Of a stretch of 64,000 bases of DNA, positions 22,797 to 34,284 are shown in pieces (the stretch's first letter is position 1; each line of letters begins with the position of its first letter). The translations under genes and the position numbers were made by a program. The stretch lies in assembly GCA_023653785.1 (NCBI GenBank), contig JAMKCH010035833.1, positions 62,001 to 126,000 of the forward strand, in the 5' to 3' direction. Source of the stretch: Ophioderma brevispina. Lineage: Eukaryota > Echinodermata > Ophiuroidea > Amphilepidida > Ophiodermatidae. Under the pieces are notes generated by a model. That model saw nothing but the letters and a program-made list of their open reading frames with translations. It searched no databases and was not told the DNA's origin.

Positions 22797-22950
22797 ACAT
22801 ACATTTGTATGTGCTGTAATATTTGTTTTGAATAAAAGAGATTTAGTAGAATCATTCCGTGGCCAGATAATTCACATACATTTTCATGTGCTGTAATATT
22901 TGTTTTGAATAAAAGATATTTAGTAGAATCATTCCGTGGCCAGATACTTC
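22797..22950. repeat. Tandem duplication, about 76-bp period
   Basis: Two successive units share CACATACATTT, ATGTGCTGTAATATTTG, TTTTGAATAAAAGA and ATTCCGTGGCCAGATA, with only a few differences. Confidence 0.8.
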
Positions 22951-22987
22951 ATAGTAGCTACTTAGCTAGCTATACTCTGTCAGAATT

Positions 22988-23628
22988 CAGAGGGTACATT
23001 GAGTCAATCCCACAATGCACCAGTTTTGGGAAATTTCACCTCAATAGGGTCATGTGATCCTACAAAAATCCTATTCTTAGAGGTCCATGGCCCGATCGCT
23101 AATAGCCTCGTCCCCAGAAGCCCCAGATTACAGGAAGTGGTCAACATTTTGATATGAGAAGAAAGCTACTATTTTTCTCATTTACCCTGTGAAATCTTAG
23201 AGCCAACGGATAATTGGTTTGGAAGTTATGAGCGAAAATGTGCCCCATTTTGGTCGACCAATATTAATTTTACAGAGTACTCTATGAGGCTTACAAAATC
23301 ACGTTTTTAGCTCTCGCATCAAAACGGATTGAAATATCGGCGCGAAACTTTACAGATGGGGTTTTGGAGTGAAGGCCAATCTATCAAGATGAAAACTTCA
23401 TATCCTTAAATTGCGCCATTCCCCTTTAACGCACAAAAACCCTGACTTTTACGCTCATTCCAGCCCACAAAGCGTTAGTACTTTGGGAATTTTTAGCATG
23501 ATCATGAAATGTCTTGTGGTTCACAAACTTTTTGACCACTTTTTATCCCTAAGTACTGACATGTGTTTAGTACAGTGCAGTATAGGCACATTGCAATGCA
23601 TTATGGGATTAGTTCAAAACACCCTCTG
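22988..23628. mobile_element. hAT-like MITE with 8-bp target duplication, interrupted by a TTAA MITE
   Basis: The element starts CAGAGGGTACATTGAGTC and ends CAAAACACCCTCTG. It is bracketed by a perfect 8-bp direct repeat, TCAGAATT (22980-22987 and 23629-23636), as left by hAT-type transposition. At 23077-23429 a TTAA MITE of the GGTCCATGG family is inserted at TTA, which splits the sequence that reads TTCTTAACAC in the uninterrupted copy at 42.9 kb. Confidence 0.88.
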
Positions 23629-25029
23629 TCAGAATTGTTCAGAGTTATTTACCAAGCACCAAGTGTAACGCGTGCCAACACGGAATCGAATGCCGATTGG
23701 CTTTTTGAGTAGGTCGCTCTGCCCTGGTTAGTCGCATGCGAGGCTTCCCATAGACTCCGCCTCTTTATGCATATATTACGGCATATGCATTGCCCACTCT
23801 GAACTATTCTGATAACAACTATATACTAATACTATCTACCCAATTGATGTAACTTGCAGGCCAGAAATCGGTGTATTTTGTGCGACTTAGCAGCTGTCTG
23901 CACCATCAAGGAGTGGCTATGTGGTTATACTGGCTCTCAGCGTGTACAGTATTTCTCATAGGTGGAAATTTATTTTTTTTAGATATATTTGCATATATTT
24001 GCATTTTGAATATAATGTGAATGGGTTTTGATAGTGCCTGCTTCAAATTTTGTAATGAATTTCCATAGATCATTTTTGCACACACATGGACAGTACGTCC
24101 TTCAGTGAGCTGCCCAAAGTTCATAATGCCTAGTCTTGAAGAACACAACCAACTTCTTTGAATTACCCAACCGCATGGATACCACATCGCCGGTCACAAA
24201 AGTGAGGGAGGGGGGAATCATCCACCATGGTACACACATAATACCTTAACCACTGAAGGTACTCCTGAGTAGCTGCAAAGGTACTCTACTACTGGAGGCC
24301 TCCATATGTACCTTTAAGTCACCTAGTAGCAGAGATGTAACAGATGAGTAGTCCCATTTCCTGAAAATCCATAATTTGAACCGACGGGTAGGCAAAATTT
24401 TAGTTTAGCATCCAGTAAAGATCTGGGGAACGCATTTTCTTACGTGTTTAGGGTACAAGACCCTTTCTCTAAAATAAATTGGTAGTTAAAACTTGGGTTT
24501 TTGATGCAATTTTACCTTTATCAATGACACTTTGATCTCAGAAATTGAAAACAAAATAACAAATTAAATAAAAAAAAAACACTTTTTTTTACATTTTCGG
24601 GTTTTTTTTTTTAAAAATATGGCCAAAAATCCGGAAATTTCCGGAAAAGTTACATCTCTAGAATGTTTCATTGTTTGTTTATTGCAAGATGAGACTCTTG
24701 TGCAATCACTGCAATGGGCAGATTTGTAACTTCCTTTGGCTTTTTGATGCAGTTTTACCTTTATCAATAACAATTTGATCTCAGAAATTGAAAAAAAATA
24801 TAAAAATTATTATTTTTTTTATATTTCCGGATTTTTTTAAATTTATGGCCAAAAATCCGGAAATCCAGGAATTTCCGGGAAAGTTACATCTCTGTAGTAG
24901 GTAACTGCAGAGTACAGTACATGATGAGTATGAGTAAAGGGAGCTGCTCTGCATACACCCAGTGGCTTGTATACTTTTTTTAGCTTTAGGTCCTGCATCA
25001 ATCAAGGCGAACCCTCAGAGTAATAATAA

Positions 25030-25390
25030 TAATAATAATAATAATATGCAGGCATTTATAAAGCGCTCTTACACAAGTGGTATCAAAGCGCTGTACAATT
25101 ATTATTATTACGCTGTCGGTAGGAAATCGTCACAATCATTTCGCTTCATCTAGGAGGCTGCTCTAAGACATGCCTTACAAGCGCACATGCCTATCAACAA
25201 TTAGATTGAAATATCTCCCCACAACAGCTCCCCAGATTTCGCTTGGGTCGACGAGGCAATTGCGATTAAGTATCTTGCCCAAGGACATAAACATGTTGAC
25301 ATCACCGGGGCTCGAACTCACGATTTACAATGTTCTTATGATCATGAGTCCTGCGCTCTATCCGTTGTGCCACACATGCTCCAGAGTAGA
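25030..25390 (-). mobile_element. tRNA-derived SINE, minus strand
   Basis: Same family as 1763-2075. On the minus strand it has the head GTGTGGCACAACGGATAGAG, a B-box GAGTTCGAGCCCC, TCGTCGACCCAAGC, and a tail with GCGCTTTATAAATGCC and (ATT)n at 25021-25044. Confidence 0.8.
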
Positions 25391-25493
25391 GCTGGAGTAG
25401 AGCTAACACTGCACATGGGGAAGCCTAAACTCTGGGTTACACCATTGGTTAACAATCTGGCTGTGTAGGCATAATAAGCTTTCCCAGAGGGTG

Positions 25494-25772
25494 TTTTGAA
25501 CCAATCCCACAATGCATTGCAATGTGCCTATACTGTACTGTACTAAACACATGTCAGTACTTAGGGATAAGTGTTCAAGAAGTTTAAGAACCATAAGACA
25601 TTTCATGATCATGCAAAATATCCCCTAAGTACTAGCACCATGTGGGCTAAAATGAGTGTAAAAGTCAGGGTTTTTATGTGTTAAGAATAGAATTTGTTAG
25701 AATCGCATGACCTTTTTGAAGTTAAATTTCCCAAAACCAGTGCATTGTGGGATAGACTCAGTACACTCTCTG
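25494..25772. mobile_element. hAT-like MITE, CAGAGGGT family
   Basis: Begins CCAGAGGGTGTTTTGAACCA and ends AGTACACTCTCTG. It is flanked by a perfect 8-bp direct repeat, AAGCTTTC (25486-25493 and 25773-25780). Uninterrupted, about 280 bp. Confidence 0.85.
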
Positions 25773-26131
25773 AAGCTTTCCAGTTATTTATGATATAGGT
25801 ATATGGCAGGTCTGTTAATTCAACCAAAATTTTGATCCTGCTTCTTCCCTAATGCATACCAAATAAGCTGGTGTTGTTAAAATGGTCCAATTCATCATTG
25901 AAGGTTGCCATCACCTCAATTTGCTAGAAAAATGCCAGCAGGTCATAACACAATGTTCTGAATACTGGGTGGTGCTTTATGATTTGGTCTTAATGCTTTG
26001 CGCCCTCAATCCAAGCGACTATATGGTCACTCAGGGAGCAACTTTTTTTCAATTATTTTTTTCAAATATTTACCAATTATGCATTTTGATGACCATATTT
26101 GGAAACCATGCATAGTGTATAGCAAAAAGCT

Positions 26132-26352
26132 TTAAAGGTCCATGGTCCGATCGCTAATAGCCATGTCCCCAGATTTTACAAGAAGTGATCAAAATTTTGG
26201 TAATAGAAGAAAGCTACTATCAGAAGAAAGCTACTATTTTCCTCATTTACCCTGTGAAATCTTAGGACTAAACTTTACAGATGAGGTTTTAGGTTTGAAG
26301 GCTGCTCTATCAAGATGAAAAATTTAAAGACAAATCAGGTCATCCCCCTTAA
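26132..26352. mobile_element. TTAA MITE, shortened copy
   Basis: Member of the GGTCCATGG family with TTAA edges. It is internally deleted compared with 16452-16808 and has a local duplication of AGAAGAAAGCTACTAT. Confidence 0.75.
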
Positions 26353-26383
26353 CACAATGGTAAAGTGGCAGGTGTGATTCGTT

Positions 26384-26680
26384 ATGTGAGTGCAAGAAGG
26401 TCATAAGTGCAATAGCTGCCATGTGATACATCTGTGTCCTGCCATGTGATACATCTGTGTGCTGCCATGTGATACATCTGTGTCCTGCCATGTGATACAT
26501 CTGTGTGCTGCCATGTATTAGATTAGGATAACGCTCAAATTGTCTTTTCTTGAGTCACTGGCTCTTGAAATGGTGTCACCTGAAGAACAATTTCAAGAGC
26601 CACTGACCAAAGACTTGATGTTTGATGGGAATTTCTGACAAATGACAGCTATTGCACTTACGACCTTCTTGCACCCACAC
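26384..26680. mobile_element. Terminal-inverted-repeat element with internal 23-bp minisatellite
   Basis: The ends are inverted: TGTGAGTGCAAGAAGGTCAT on the left and its near-inverse, ending ACCTTCTTGCACCCACAC, on the right. Inside, 26416-26520 is about 4.5 copies of CTGCCATGTGATACATCTGT, with the last bases alternating GTC and GTG. A second inner inverted pair flanks GGCTCTTGAAATGG. Confidence 0.8.
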
Positions 26681-27413
26681 AAATTGTAAGCGCAGAAAGA
26701 GTTGTCTGGCATGATAAACATGCAATATATGCGACATTTACAGAAAAGAGCACCCCAATTTTTTTTCAAACTGGATTTTTTACATAATGTAGAATGCTTA
26801 CCATGTATTAAAGGTGCGTGTTCCGATCGTCTTTGGGACCCCCTGATTTACCCAGAAGTAGCATCGATTTTGATATCAGATGAAAGGCCGTATTTCTTTC
26901 ATTGTCATCCTGAAATTTGAGCCCTCAAATCCATTTCATTCCCAAGATATAAACAAAAAACCGCCGTTTTAATGGTTAACCATCAATATTAGCATAGTAT
27001 TGAATAGGGCTTTGCAATATGCATTATTGCTTCGGCCATCAAAGCCACGGTACTTGATGAGGCGTATGTGCAAGTACCAGGCTCTCATATCAAGTAAAGA
27101 ACATAATAGGCATAAATCGCAACAAGCACATTTAAATCACAACTGAAGTGAATAAGCCCAAAATACTGTCTTTATGTAGTAAAATGATTTAGTACTTTTC
27201 TGTCATGCACGACAGAAAATCCAAGCATGCCACTCTAGTTTGTCCAAGACACCTTTCAACTTCTCAGTAGGTACAACTGCGCCCCCCCCGACCCAACTTC
27301 TCAATAAGTCCAACCAATCAAGTTCTATTTAGAGAAATTCTGTATTCTCAATAAAAAATCTCTCATGCGTTCCTCTAAGCATTCAGTGAGAGGTATAATA
27401 CCAAAGTACTTAC

Positions 27414-27690
27414 TGTGACACCTCAAGAGGTAATACTATCAACTCATCAGGATCAGTAGTCATAGTTGGCTGCACAGCATGTCAATGTAATGCACTCATG
27501 ATGCGTGTCCATAATCCACTCTGGGAAACAACTAGTCTCTTCATGTATCTTTCTTGTGTTGTACACGTCTGGTTTTTGCTCTGTCGCACCCCAAGAATCT
27601 ATGTTCGATGTTGTTGACATCGCTATCACAAGATCAGTCGTGCATCGGCTTCCTCTCAAGCTCCCCTGTGTATACCATATAACAATGCAT
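27414..27690 (-). pseudogene. Broken Ig-like domain exon (relic between Ig4 and Ig5)
   Basis: On the minus strand one frame encodes an Ig C-to-F region: NIDSWGATEQ, then EETSCFPEW, then DTHHECITLTCCAANYD, after which it hits a stop. The F-strand part matches the sister exons closely (NECYTVTCSATND of Ig5, DTHH of Ig1, VHHMKC of Ig8). A second frame just upstream gives the B strand (SCDSDVNNIE), preceded by an in-frame stop. A third frame downstream gives the G strand (DELIVLPLEVS) and runs into a canonical donor, CACA|GTAAGT. So at least two frameshifts and one stop break an otherwise recognisable exon. I could not place a clean acceptor; CACAG at about 27670 is a candidate but lies too close to the B strand. 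It could be a pseudo-exon or, less likely, an exon with sequencing indels. Confidence 0.6.
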
Positions 27691-27934
27691 CAATGACTAA
27701 ATAGAGCATAGAGCTTTTCAAGCTGAGCAGACTATCAAGAATACTAGCTGCTGATGGGTCGCAGTTTGAACTTCTGATTTTTTTTAGACAATTGGCAACA
27801 TGGTAAGAATGGGATTGACTGAAATGAGGTTTTGAGCTTAAATTTGGAGCTGCATTTCAATTGGTTATTGAAATGAATCTATGTCTAATTAGCCAATCAG
27901 AAAGCTTTGTTATAAATGGCAAGAATCGGAAGGT

Positions 27935-28440
27935 AGTGAGTGGTGGTGGTCATGGCTGGTGTTAACGTGTGCCGTTGGCTCGGTCGTGGTGAGGGTGGTT
28001 GCAGTGGTGGTGAGAGTCTCAGAGTGGTGTGTGGTAGGTGGTGGGGTGTGGGTAGTGATGGTGGTGGTGGGATGGTGAGTGGTGGAGATGGTGGTGGTGA
28101 TGGAATAACTGGTCCGGCTGGTGAATGTGCTGTGAGTGTCGCGTGGGGTAATGGTGGGGTGGGGTGGTGGTGTGAGGGTGGTGGTGGTAGGGTGGTGGTG
28201 GTGGGTGCGTGTGGGGGTGTATGTGGTGGTCGGCTGGAAGGTGGTAGGTGGTGGTGCTGTGGGTGTGGCGTGTGGTTGTGGTCGGTGGTGTGGTGGTGGT
28301 GGTGGGGTATTGATGGTAGTGGTGGTGGGGTACGTGGTGGGTGGTTGGTATGGGGTTGTGGTAATGGGGTGGTGGGGGTGTGGCGGTGTGGCGTTGGTGG
28401 TGGTTGTGGTGTATGGTTGGTGGTGGGGGGGGGGTAATGC
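27935..28440 (+). repeat. GGT-rich low-complexity block
   Basis: About 500 bp of irregular (TGG)n/(GGT)n on the plus strand. Long open frames exist in several frames because stop codons are rare in this composition; their translations are Gly/Val/Trp-rich on one strand and His/Pro/Thr-rich on the other. No real protein is expected. Runs of GGG and GG separated by T or TGT could form G-quadruplexes. Confidence 0.85.
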
Positions 28441-29094
28441 AGCCGTTTTCTGAAACTACTAGAAAAAATATGCAAAATAAACACTTAGTACAATGGTACC
28501 GCTTTTTTTTCTTGAAATGGTTCTTTCCAAGGCATTTTTGACAGTTTGCAACACTGATTTTTGGTAAATGCTGAGATTTACACACTAATGTTTTTCAGGA
28601 TATGGCTGTCACCTTGATTTTTTCCAACTAGAATGTGTAAGTAGAAACAAAAAATTGGTGAAGATCACAAACTACACCTTTAAATTATGTCTCTGATAAT
28701 ACTTGTCCTGTAGACTAATTCACCATGTTGGAAAAAGGAAAGTGAGTTTCAGGCCATTCTTTGGTATGCAATTCTTGTTTTTCTATTCATATTGCACATG
28801 CCTGGTTAGTATTTTCCTCATTTCACTAGGCGTGGGCTATTACAAATGGGTCATTTTTGCTTTTCATTAGGGCGGTTTCTTGTATCTATTGTTGATACCT
28901 ATCTCCATGTCAAATGACAAATGTTGCCTTTGGTCCGGGAAAAAGTGTGTAGCTCCCTCTTTTGTCATGTTTCCTTAATATTTTGTGGTGGGAGTAGATT
29001 GGAGCAGCAAACCCCTCTAATTATCTTACTAGGCATTTTGCAAGGTATTCGGTGTTTAAATAAGATTATGTAAATGAATTCAAAATACCTCTTT

Positions 29095-29590
29095 TGAAAG
29101 TTGGCATGGAATTAAGACATTGCGTTTTCTTAAAAATTGATGTTTTAGGTCCAAATTTAGCGTGAGGGCGCCTTTCGAGATTTTCACGAACCACACTTGT
29201 TCATTCACTTTTTAATGTTTGCAGTACAAAGATTATCACAAAAACTGGACCTGCTCAAGAGAAATTTGCGAATTTATTCATGAGTTGCCTGTAGACTATT
29301 TGAATGTTCTTCACATGCTCATAATCAAATGTACAGTGGTCAAGCACTTTCTGTGTGTACAATCAATGGAGCATTCAACCAGGAAAGTTGAATTAGAGCA
29401 CTGCAGAAAACTAGCATGTAATAAAAGTACTCAATTCTTGAGCTGGTCAAATTTGTGATTACCTCATGGCTGTAAACTTAAAATGGCAAATGAAAATCAT
29501 AAGTGGAAAATTGCAAAAAAGCACCCTCACGCTACATTTTGACCTAAACGTCAATTTAGAAAACGCACTGTCCAATTTGCAAATTTCAAA
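29095..29590. mobile_element. Inverted-repeat element
   Basis: The arms at about 29095-29170 and 29515-29590 are inverse copies, sharing CATTGCGTTTTCT, TTGATGTTTTAGGTCCAAAT and GCGTGAGGGCGCC in inverse form on the right. The interior contains an open frame of 79 codons on the plus strand (29219-29458) that I do not recognise. Confidence 0.65.
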
Positions 29591-30859
29591 ATCAGCTATC
29601 TGGGAGTTTGTTTACATATAATTAGCATCAAAAGTATTACAACAAGACCGAGAATACGAGTTAATAAGGAGGAATTTTCTACTCAAATCCACTCACACCA
29701 CCAAAATTTAAAGGAACCATGAACAGAGTTGGTTCAATTGAACTTCAACATTTTCAATTGAGGTCAATTTTACATTTTAGCTTATTTTCAACATGACCTC
29801 ACAGGACTCTTGAAACATAACCTTTGACCCATTCACAAACAATGAGGGTCCCTGGTTTGCACCTATGGCACAAGTGTGGTGCCAATGGAACTTCAACTTT
29901 CAATTGAGGTAATTAGAAAAAAATTAACAAAATTAAAAAATATATATTGTAGGGACACCACACATACAAACATGCACAACGGATGCTAAGTGGTCCTCCA
30001 GATATAGCTGGTGGCCTACTAAAAAAGAAAACCCCCAGACCTAATGGAAAATAACCAAAAAAAAGGGAATTTTTGCCCTCCATATAGCCCACTCCTAATT
30101 TTCAGCAAACACTTTTAAGGAAATTGAAGGAACAAAATGGGGATTCGCGGTTTTTTTCACTGTAAAAAGCGGTGGGAGCGTTTATCTGAGGGGAGGGAAC
30201 GTTTTATTAGAGAATATACATTAGAAGCCATATATTTCTTTCAGATTTGCACTAGATGACTTAAAAACACACAGGTGCATGTAAGACCAAAATGCAAATG
30301 GGCTGCGGCCCGCAGGCCGAGGAAGTGCCCAGCTCTCTGTTCTTGGCCATTTGGGCCAGACTCCCTCATTATTCTATCTATCTATATACCGGCCACGCCG
30401 ACGAGATCTGCTGTTCAACATGTAGCGCCCAATGTCCAGTTTGTCATTAGTTGGGGATTTTGTAAGATTGGATCTGCTGGATTTTGGATGTCTAGAGCAA
30501 TCACACCAATGTAATTAAAGGGGCGACGACCCCTGTTTGCGCATGGTAACTTCCAACATGTGACGTCGAGAATACTTGGTCAATCGCACGATGACAGTGA
30601 CCGGCAATCGTCACGGCATTGGGAAACAGAAGATGAAAAATTGGAGGGATATATCTCCATCTATCTGTCTGTGTCTTGTGCTCGCGCCAGATGTTTTGTA
30701 CTGCATAAGAAGCTGGGTTGTTTTTGTATTTTGAGGGTGCCATCCAGCTATCCCTGTAGCTCGTTCTTCATGGTCACGGTCTAACGATCCATATAACAGG
30801 ATACTTCTCTACAACAGGCTCTAAAGAAATTTCAGCTGGTTGAATGGGGAGATACCAGA

Positions 30860-33400
30860 TTGCCTAAGTGGTGTCGTTATTTGCAGGCTTCCAGCTTGTC
30901 CTTTGCGGACAGGAAGTCTTTCTTGCTTCGGCAAACATAGGATCCTAGATATTGAAGTCCTTGACCTCTTTGAGTTGGGAGGCTACCATCTGTTTTGCAG
31001 ATAGGTTGATGACTGTCTTCCTTGTTGACGGTCATATATTCAGTCTCTTGGCATTTTAGATGTAGGCCGACTTTGTCTGCAAGCATTCTCAAGTGATGTT
31101 AGTAAGATCTTGTTGCACCACATATCAGATAAGCGTTAGAGCTAGATCATCCGCGTAGTCAAGGTCTGTGAGATGCTGACCCATGGTGACGATCTGAACG
31201 CTTGGGTTTGATGGTTGTATGATCCGTTGTCGTCATGATTTGTAAAGACTCGGTCTGCGGAGGTAATCAACCACGACTACAAAGAGATAGGGCAGGAGTA
31301 TCTCCTTGGAGGCTTCCAGAGTTGTTGGAACTCCTTTGTGGGCCCATCCATGGTTTGCACAAAGCTTACTGGTTATCATACATGATGGCAATGCCTTGAC
31401 CTTCTCATAGGGACCAACCGTGTAGTTGGTAGGAATATGCAGCATTACATCCCCTGTTAAAGCTGTCAAAAGCCTTGGAAAAAATCTAGCACCCCAATTG
31501 AAGCTTTTCTCTTGGAAATTCTCAACTTCTATGATCCTTCTGAAGTGTCTGAGGTAGTGTTGATCGGCCTTGCGAAAACCGCTTTCGTGGTTCCGTCTCG
31601 AGAGAATGGGATATATGTGAGAGGAGTGAATTCTGGTGAAGCAGCATGGAGGTTGTAGACTAGAGGCCAGTGGTGACAGTTGTAATGCCTCGGTTAGTTT
31701 TGGGGGTGTTGGAGGTCACCTTTCCTTTGGTAGAGGAATTGATGAATGATTTTGAAAGCAGCTGGTTTGTTTCCATGTAGGTGTTATTAAAAAATTCTAA
31801 CAGTTTTGATCATGGAATCGTGGATTCTTCCAGACTAATGCAGGATATGTGGTCCCCCTGGGACCAGGTTGTCTGGTGTTCTTCAGTTTTCTTCAGGAGA
31901 TCTGAAGCTCCTCCCCATAGGGAAAATGAAAAGGTCCAGTCTGGATGGGAAGGGTTCTGATATTTTGTGATTGAAAAAGGTTCCCAAGGTTAGTGTTATT
32001 CTGAACTGTCTTGCCAAGAGAAAGAACAAAGTGCTGGAAACCATGTGACAAGGCGCTCTTCAGTTGTTTCACCTTTCTTTGATTTGATAAGGGGGGTAGC
32101 CCTTTCTTATCGGTCAGGCTCCCTCAAGGCCCTCCAGGCCAGCACATGCTTGTGGTCAAAGATGTAGGGGGGGGTCAGTGCTCAGAATTGGAAGCACTTA
32201 ACATGCTCCTCAAGCCCACAACATTTGTTAAGCGTATGACTAAAACAAATGCAGCCTTAGCAGCATCAAGGTTCTGCTGAGCTTCTGGTGGTGGATTTAA
32301 GTACGGTTGCTTCTTGCTGGCAGGACTTCCAGGTTTTTCTCTGGCTTTGATGACTCTGTCGTTGAGGCAAAGGCAGTAGTCTTCTTCTTTCTTATAGGTA
32401 GCATCTCCAATTGCCATTTATTTGTGGCTGAATTGAGGACATTATATACTGCGCTGGAGTCTTGTCTTCAAGCTCATAAACAAGAGTGTTGAACCTCTTA
32501 TGTACCGCTACAGTTATACTGGTCACAAAGCTGGGTATCCCCTCACCACCCTCCTCCAGTCTATTGTTTTTATGGGAATTATATGGAGTGGTTTTACTAG
32601 ACGATCACTTATCTGGCTCCTGCAAGAGAGAGACATTCTGTGAGCAGACACTTAACAGCTTCAACAGTTTTTGTAGGCTCTGAGTCTTAATGACTCGTGA
32701 ATCCACTTCTTTCGGGACCAAGATATAGTCCAGTTGCCAGTTCTCCATTTGCGGCTTTCGGTGTAGTCACAGTCTACCTGAATGATTTTGGACTTTGGAT
32801 AGTGCAACAAAGGTTAAAAGTGTTCTGAAGTCCTCATGTACTTCCATTTGTTAGACTGTTGTTGCAAGTGAACAAGGCGTAGTCAGGCCCAAGCTTAGCG
32901 TTGTAATCTCCAGGGATTGACAGAAGATTAGGGGCTGGAACTGTACTGGTGGCCAGGGCGAGAAGGGGAAAGTATGGTAAAGGAGAGACAGTTTCTCTGG
33001 ATGTCGTTGTGGGGCTGTAACAGCAATGACTGTTGTTTCAGGATTGCCGTCAGTGTAAGCTTCAAGATGCGATCATTAAAGTTGACAAGGCTGGCACACG
33101 ACTTGAGAACCTTTGGTGAAAAAAAACCCCACACTCCTGTAAAAGCGGGCTGCATTTATCTGTTTCTCCATGCAGAGGCTTTTAATAAGTGCACATGATC
33201 CATGGATATTCTCTTGTAGTAGATGTTCGCTGTGTACAATGCAGTGTTCGTGTATGCAGATGACATCGATTTCATACAGTTGGATTCTTCATGTAGTGTT
33301 CTTCTTTCTTGGCTGGTGTTGATAGTGTCTGGACGTTGTTTGTGCTAATGATGAAAGCATTTTTGCGTCTAAAAATTGTCCATGCATCTTTTGTCAATAT
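30860..33400 (-). mobile_element. Decayed non-LTR retrotransposon (endonuclease and reverse transcriptase)
   Basis: Read on the minus strand, typical LINE ORF2 pieces appear in order but in shifting frames. Near 33340 is NVQTLSTPAKKEEHY, then DVICIHEHC, both resembling the start of an apurinic-type endonuclease. At about 32914 is GDYNAKLGPDY, an endonuclease motif, and at about 32746 QLDYILVPKE. At 31.36-31.26 kb is LPYLFVVVVDY of the reverse transcriptase. At about 31170 is DLDYADDLA, with the catalytic Tyr-Ala-Asp-Asp intact. At 31092-30877 is HLKCQETEYMTVN ... LQYLGSYVCRSKKDFL, the region after the catalytic site. Many stops and frameshifts separate these blocks, and the middle (about 31.5-32.6 kb) is hard to read. 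The element is a dead copy; the exact clade is undetermined. Confidence 0.78.
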
Positions 33401-33739
33401 CAGGGTTGGGATGTCCAGTAGGCTTTAGGACCAAACCCATCATGCATATTGGTATAGAACACAATGTGGCACTTTCAGAAGGCAAAGACTTTAAATCAGG
33501 GGCTTTAACTGGTGCTACGTGGTGAACTATTCATCTTGTCAATAGCTAAATAGTAGCTGGATTTGCCAGGTCCTCCAGCCACACTTTTTGTTGGGGAGGT
33601 CCTTAGGCTTGTCTTTCACGTTTGACACGCTGCAACGGAGCAGTTGCCTTTTCTGTCGGATGTCCCTGAGCCTTTTTGAGCAAACATCGAACCCCAACCT
33701 ACAAGGAGCAGGTACTATTTCACAGACATGTCTTTTGAA

Positions 33740-33975
33740 ATATAATGTTGCGGTGGGGGGTTAATTGCCCCTCCTCCCGCACAGCTAGTCTGTTTTTGCA
33801 TTCCCAGCGTATATCCGGTACCCATTTTATACTCTGGGTGGAGAGAGGCAAGCGATGTTAAGGTAAAGTTGCCTTGCCCAGTGCACAACACCATTGCCGA
33901 CAGCAGGGCTCGAACCCACAAACCTTATGTTATGAGGCGAGCGCTGATCAAACTGCACAACATGTGCCCTCACAT
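33740..33975 (-). mobile_element. tRNA-derived SINE, minus strand
   Basis: Same family as 22380-22650. On the minus strand it has AGGGCACATGTTGTGCAGT, a B-box GGGTTCGAGCCCTG, GGGCAAGGCAAC and CCACCCAGAGTATAAAATGG. Confidence 0.75.
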
Positions 33976-34284
33976 TTTACCAAGTTTACCGGCAATTTCT
34001 TCATCTGGTAGTTACACTACAGATACCACCGAGTACGAATGGATTACCTACCCACCTAGACGTAAATCGACGGCCAGGTTCCGTGTTATTTTGCGAAATG
34101 ACGATAAGTGTACACACAGGCGCGCTGTTTCTGCACCGTAGTGGAGTAGCTACGTGGTTTAACACCGGCTTCAGCGCGCGCGGTTATTGGCTTTATATGG
34201 GCCAATTTTGTTTTTTTTGATACTTTTTGGAATATATTGGCATTTTTTATCACAAGTGAGGGGAAATATGGGGTTTTTGATGAT

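Noticed and set aside
27897..28585. Long overlapping open frames on both strands (up to 195 codons)
   Set aside because: They arise from GGT/CCA-rich low complexity; the translations are His/Pro/Thr or Gly/Val/Trp runs without domain character.
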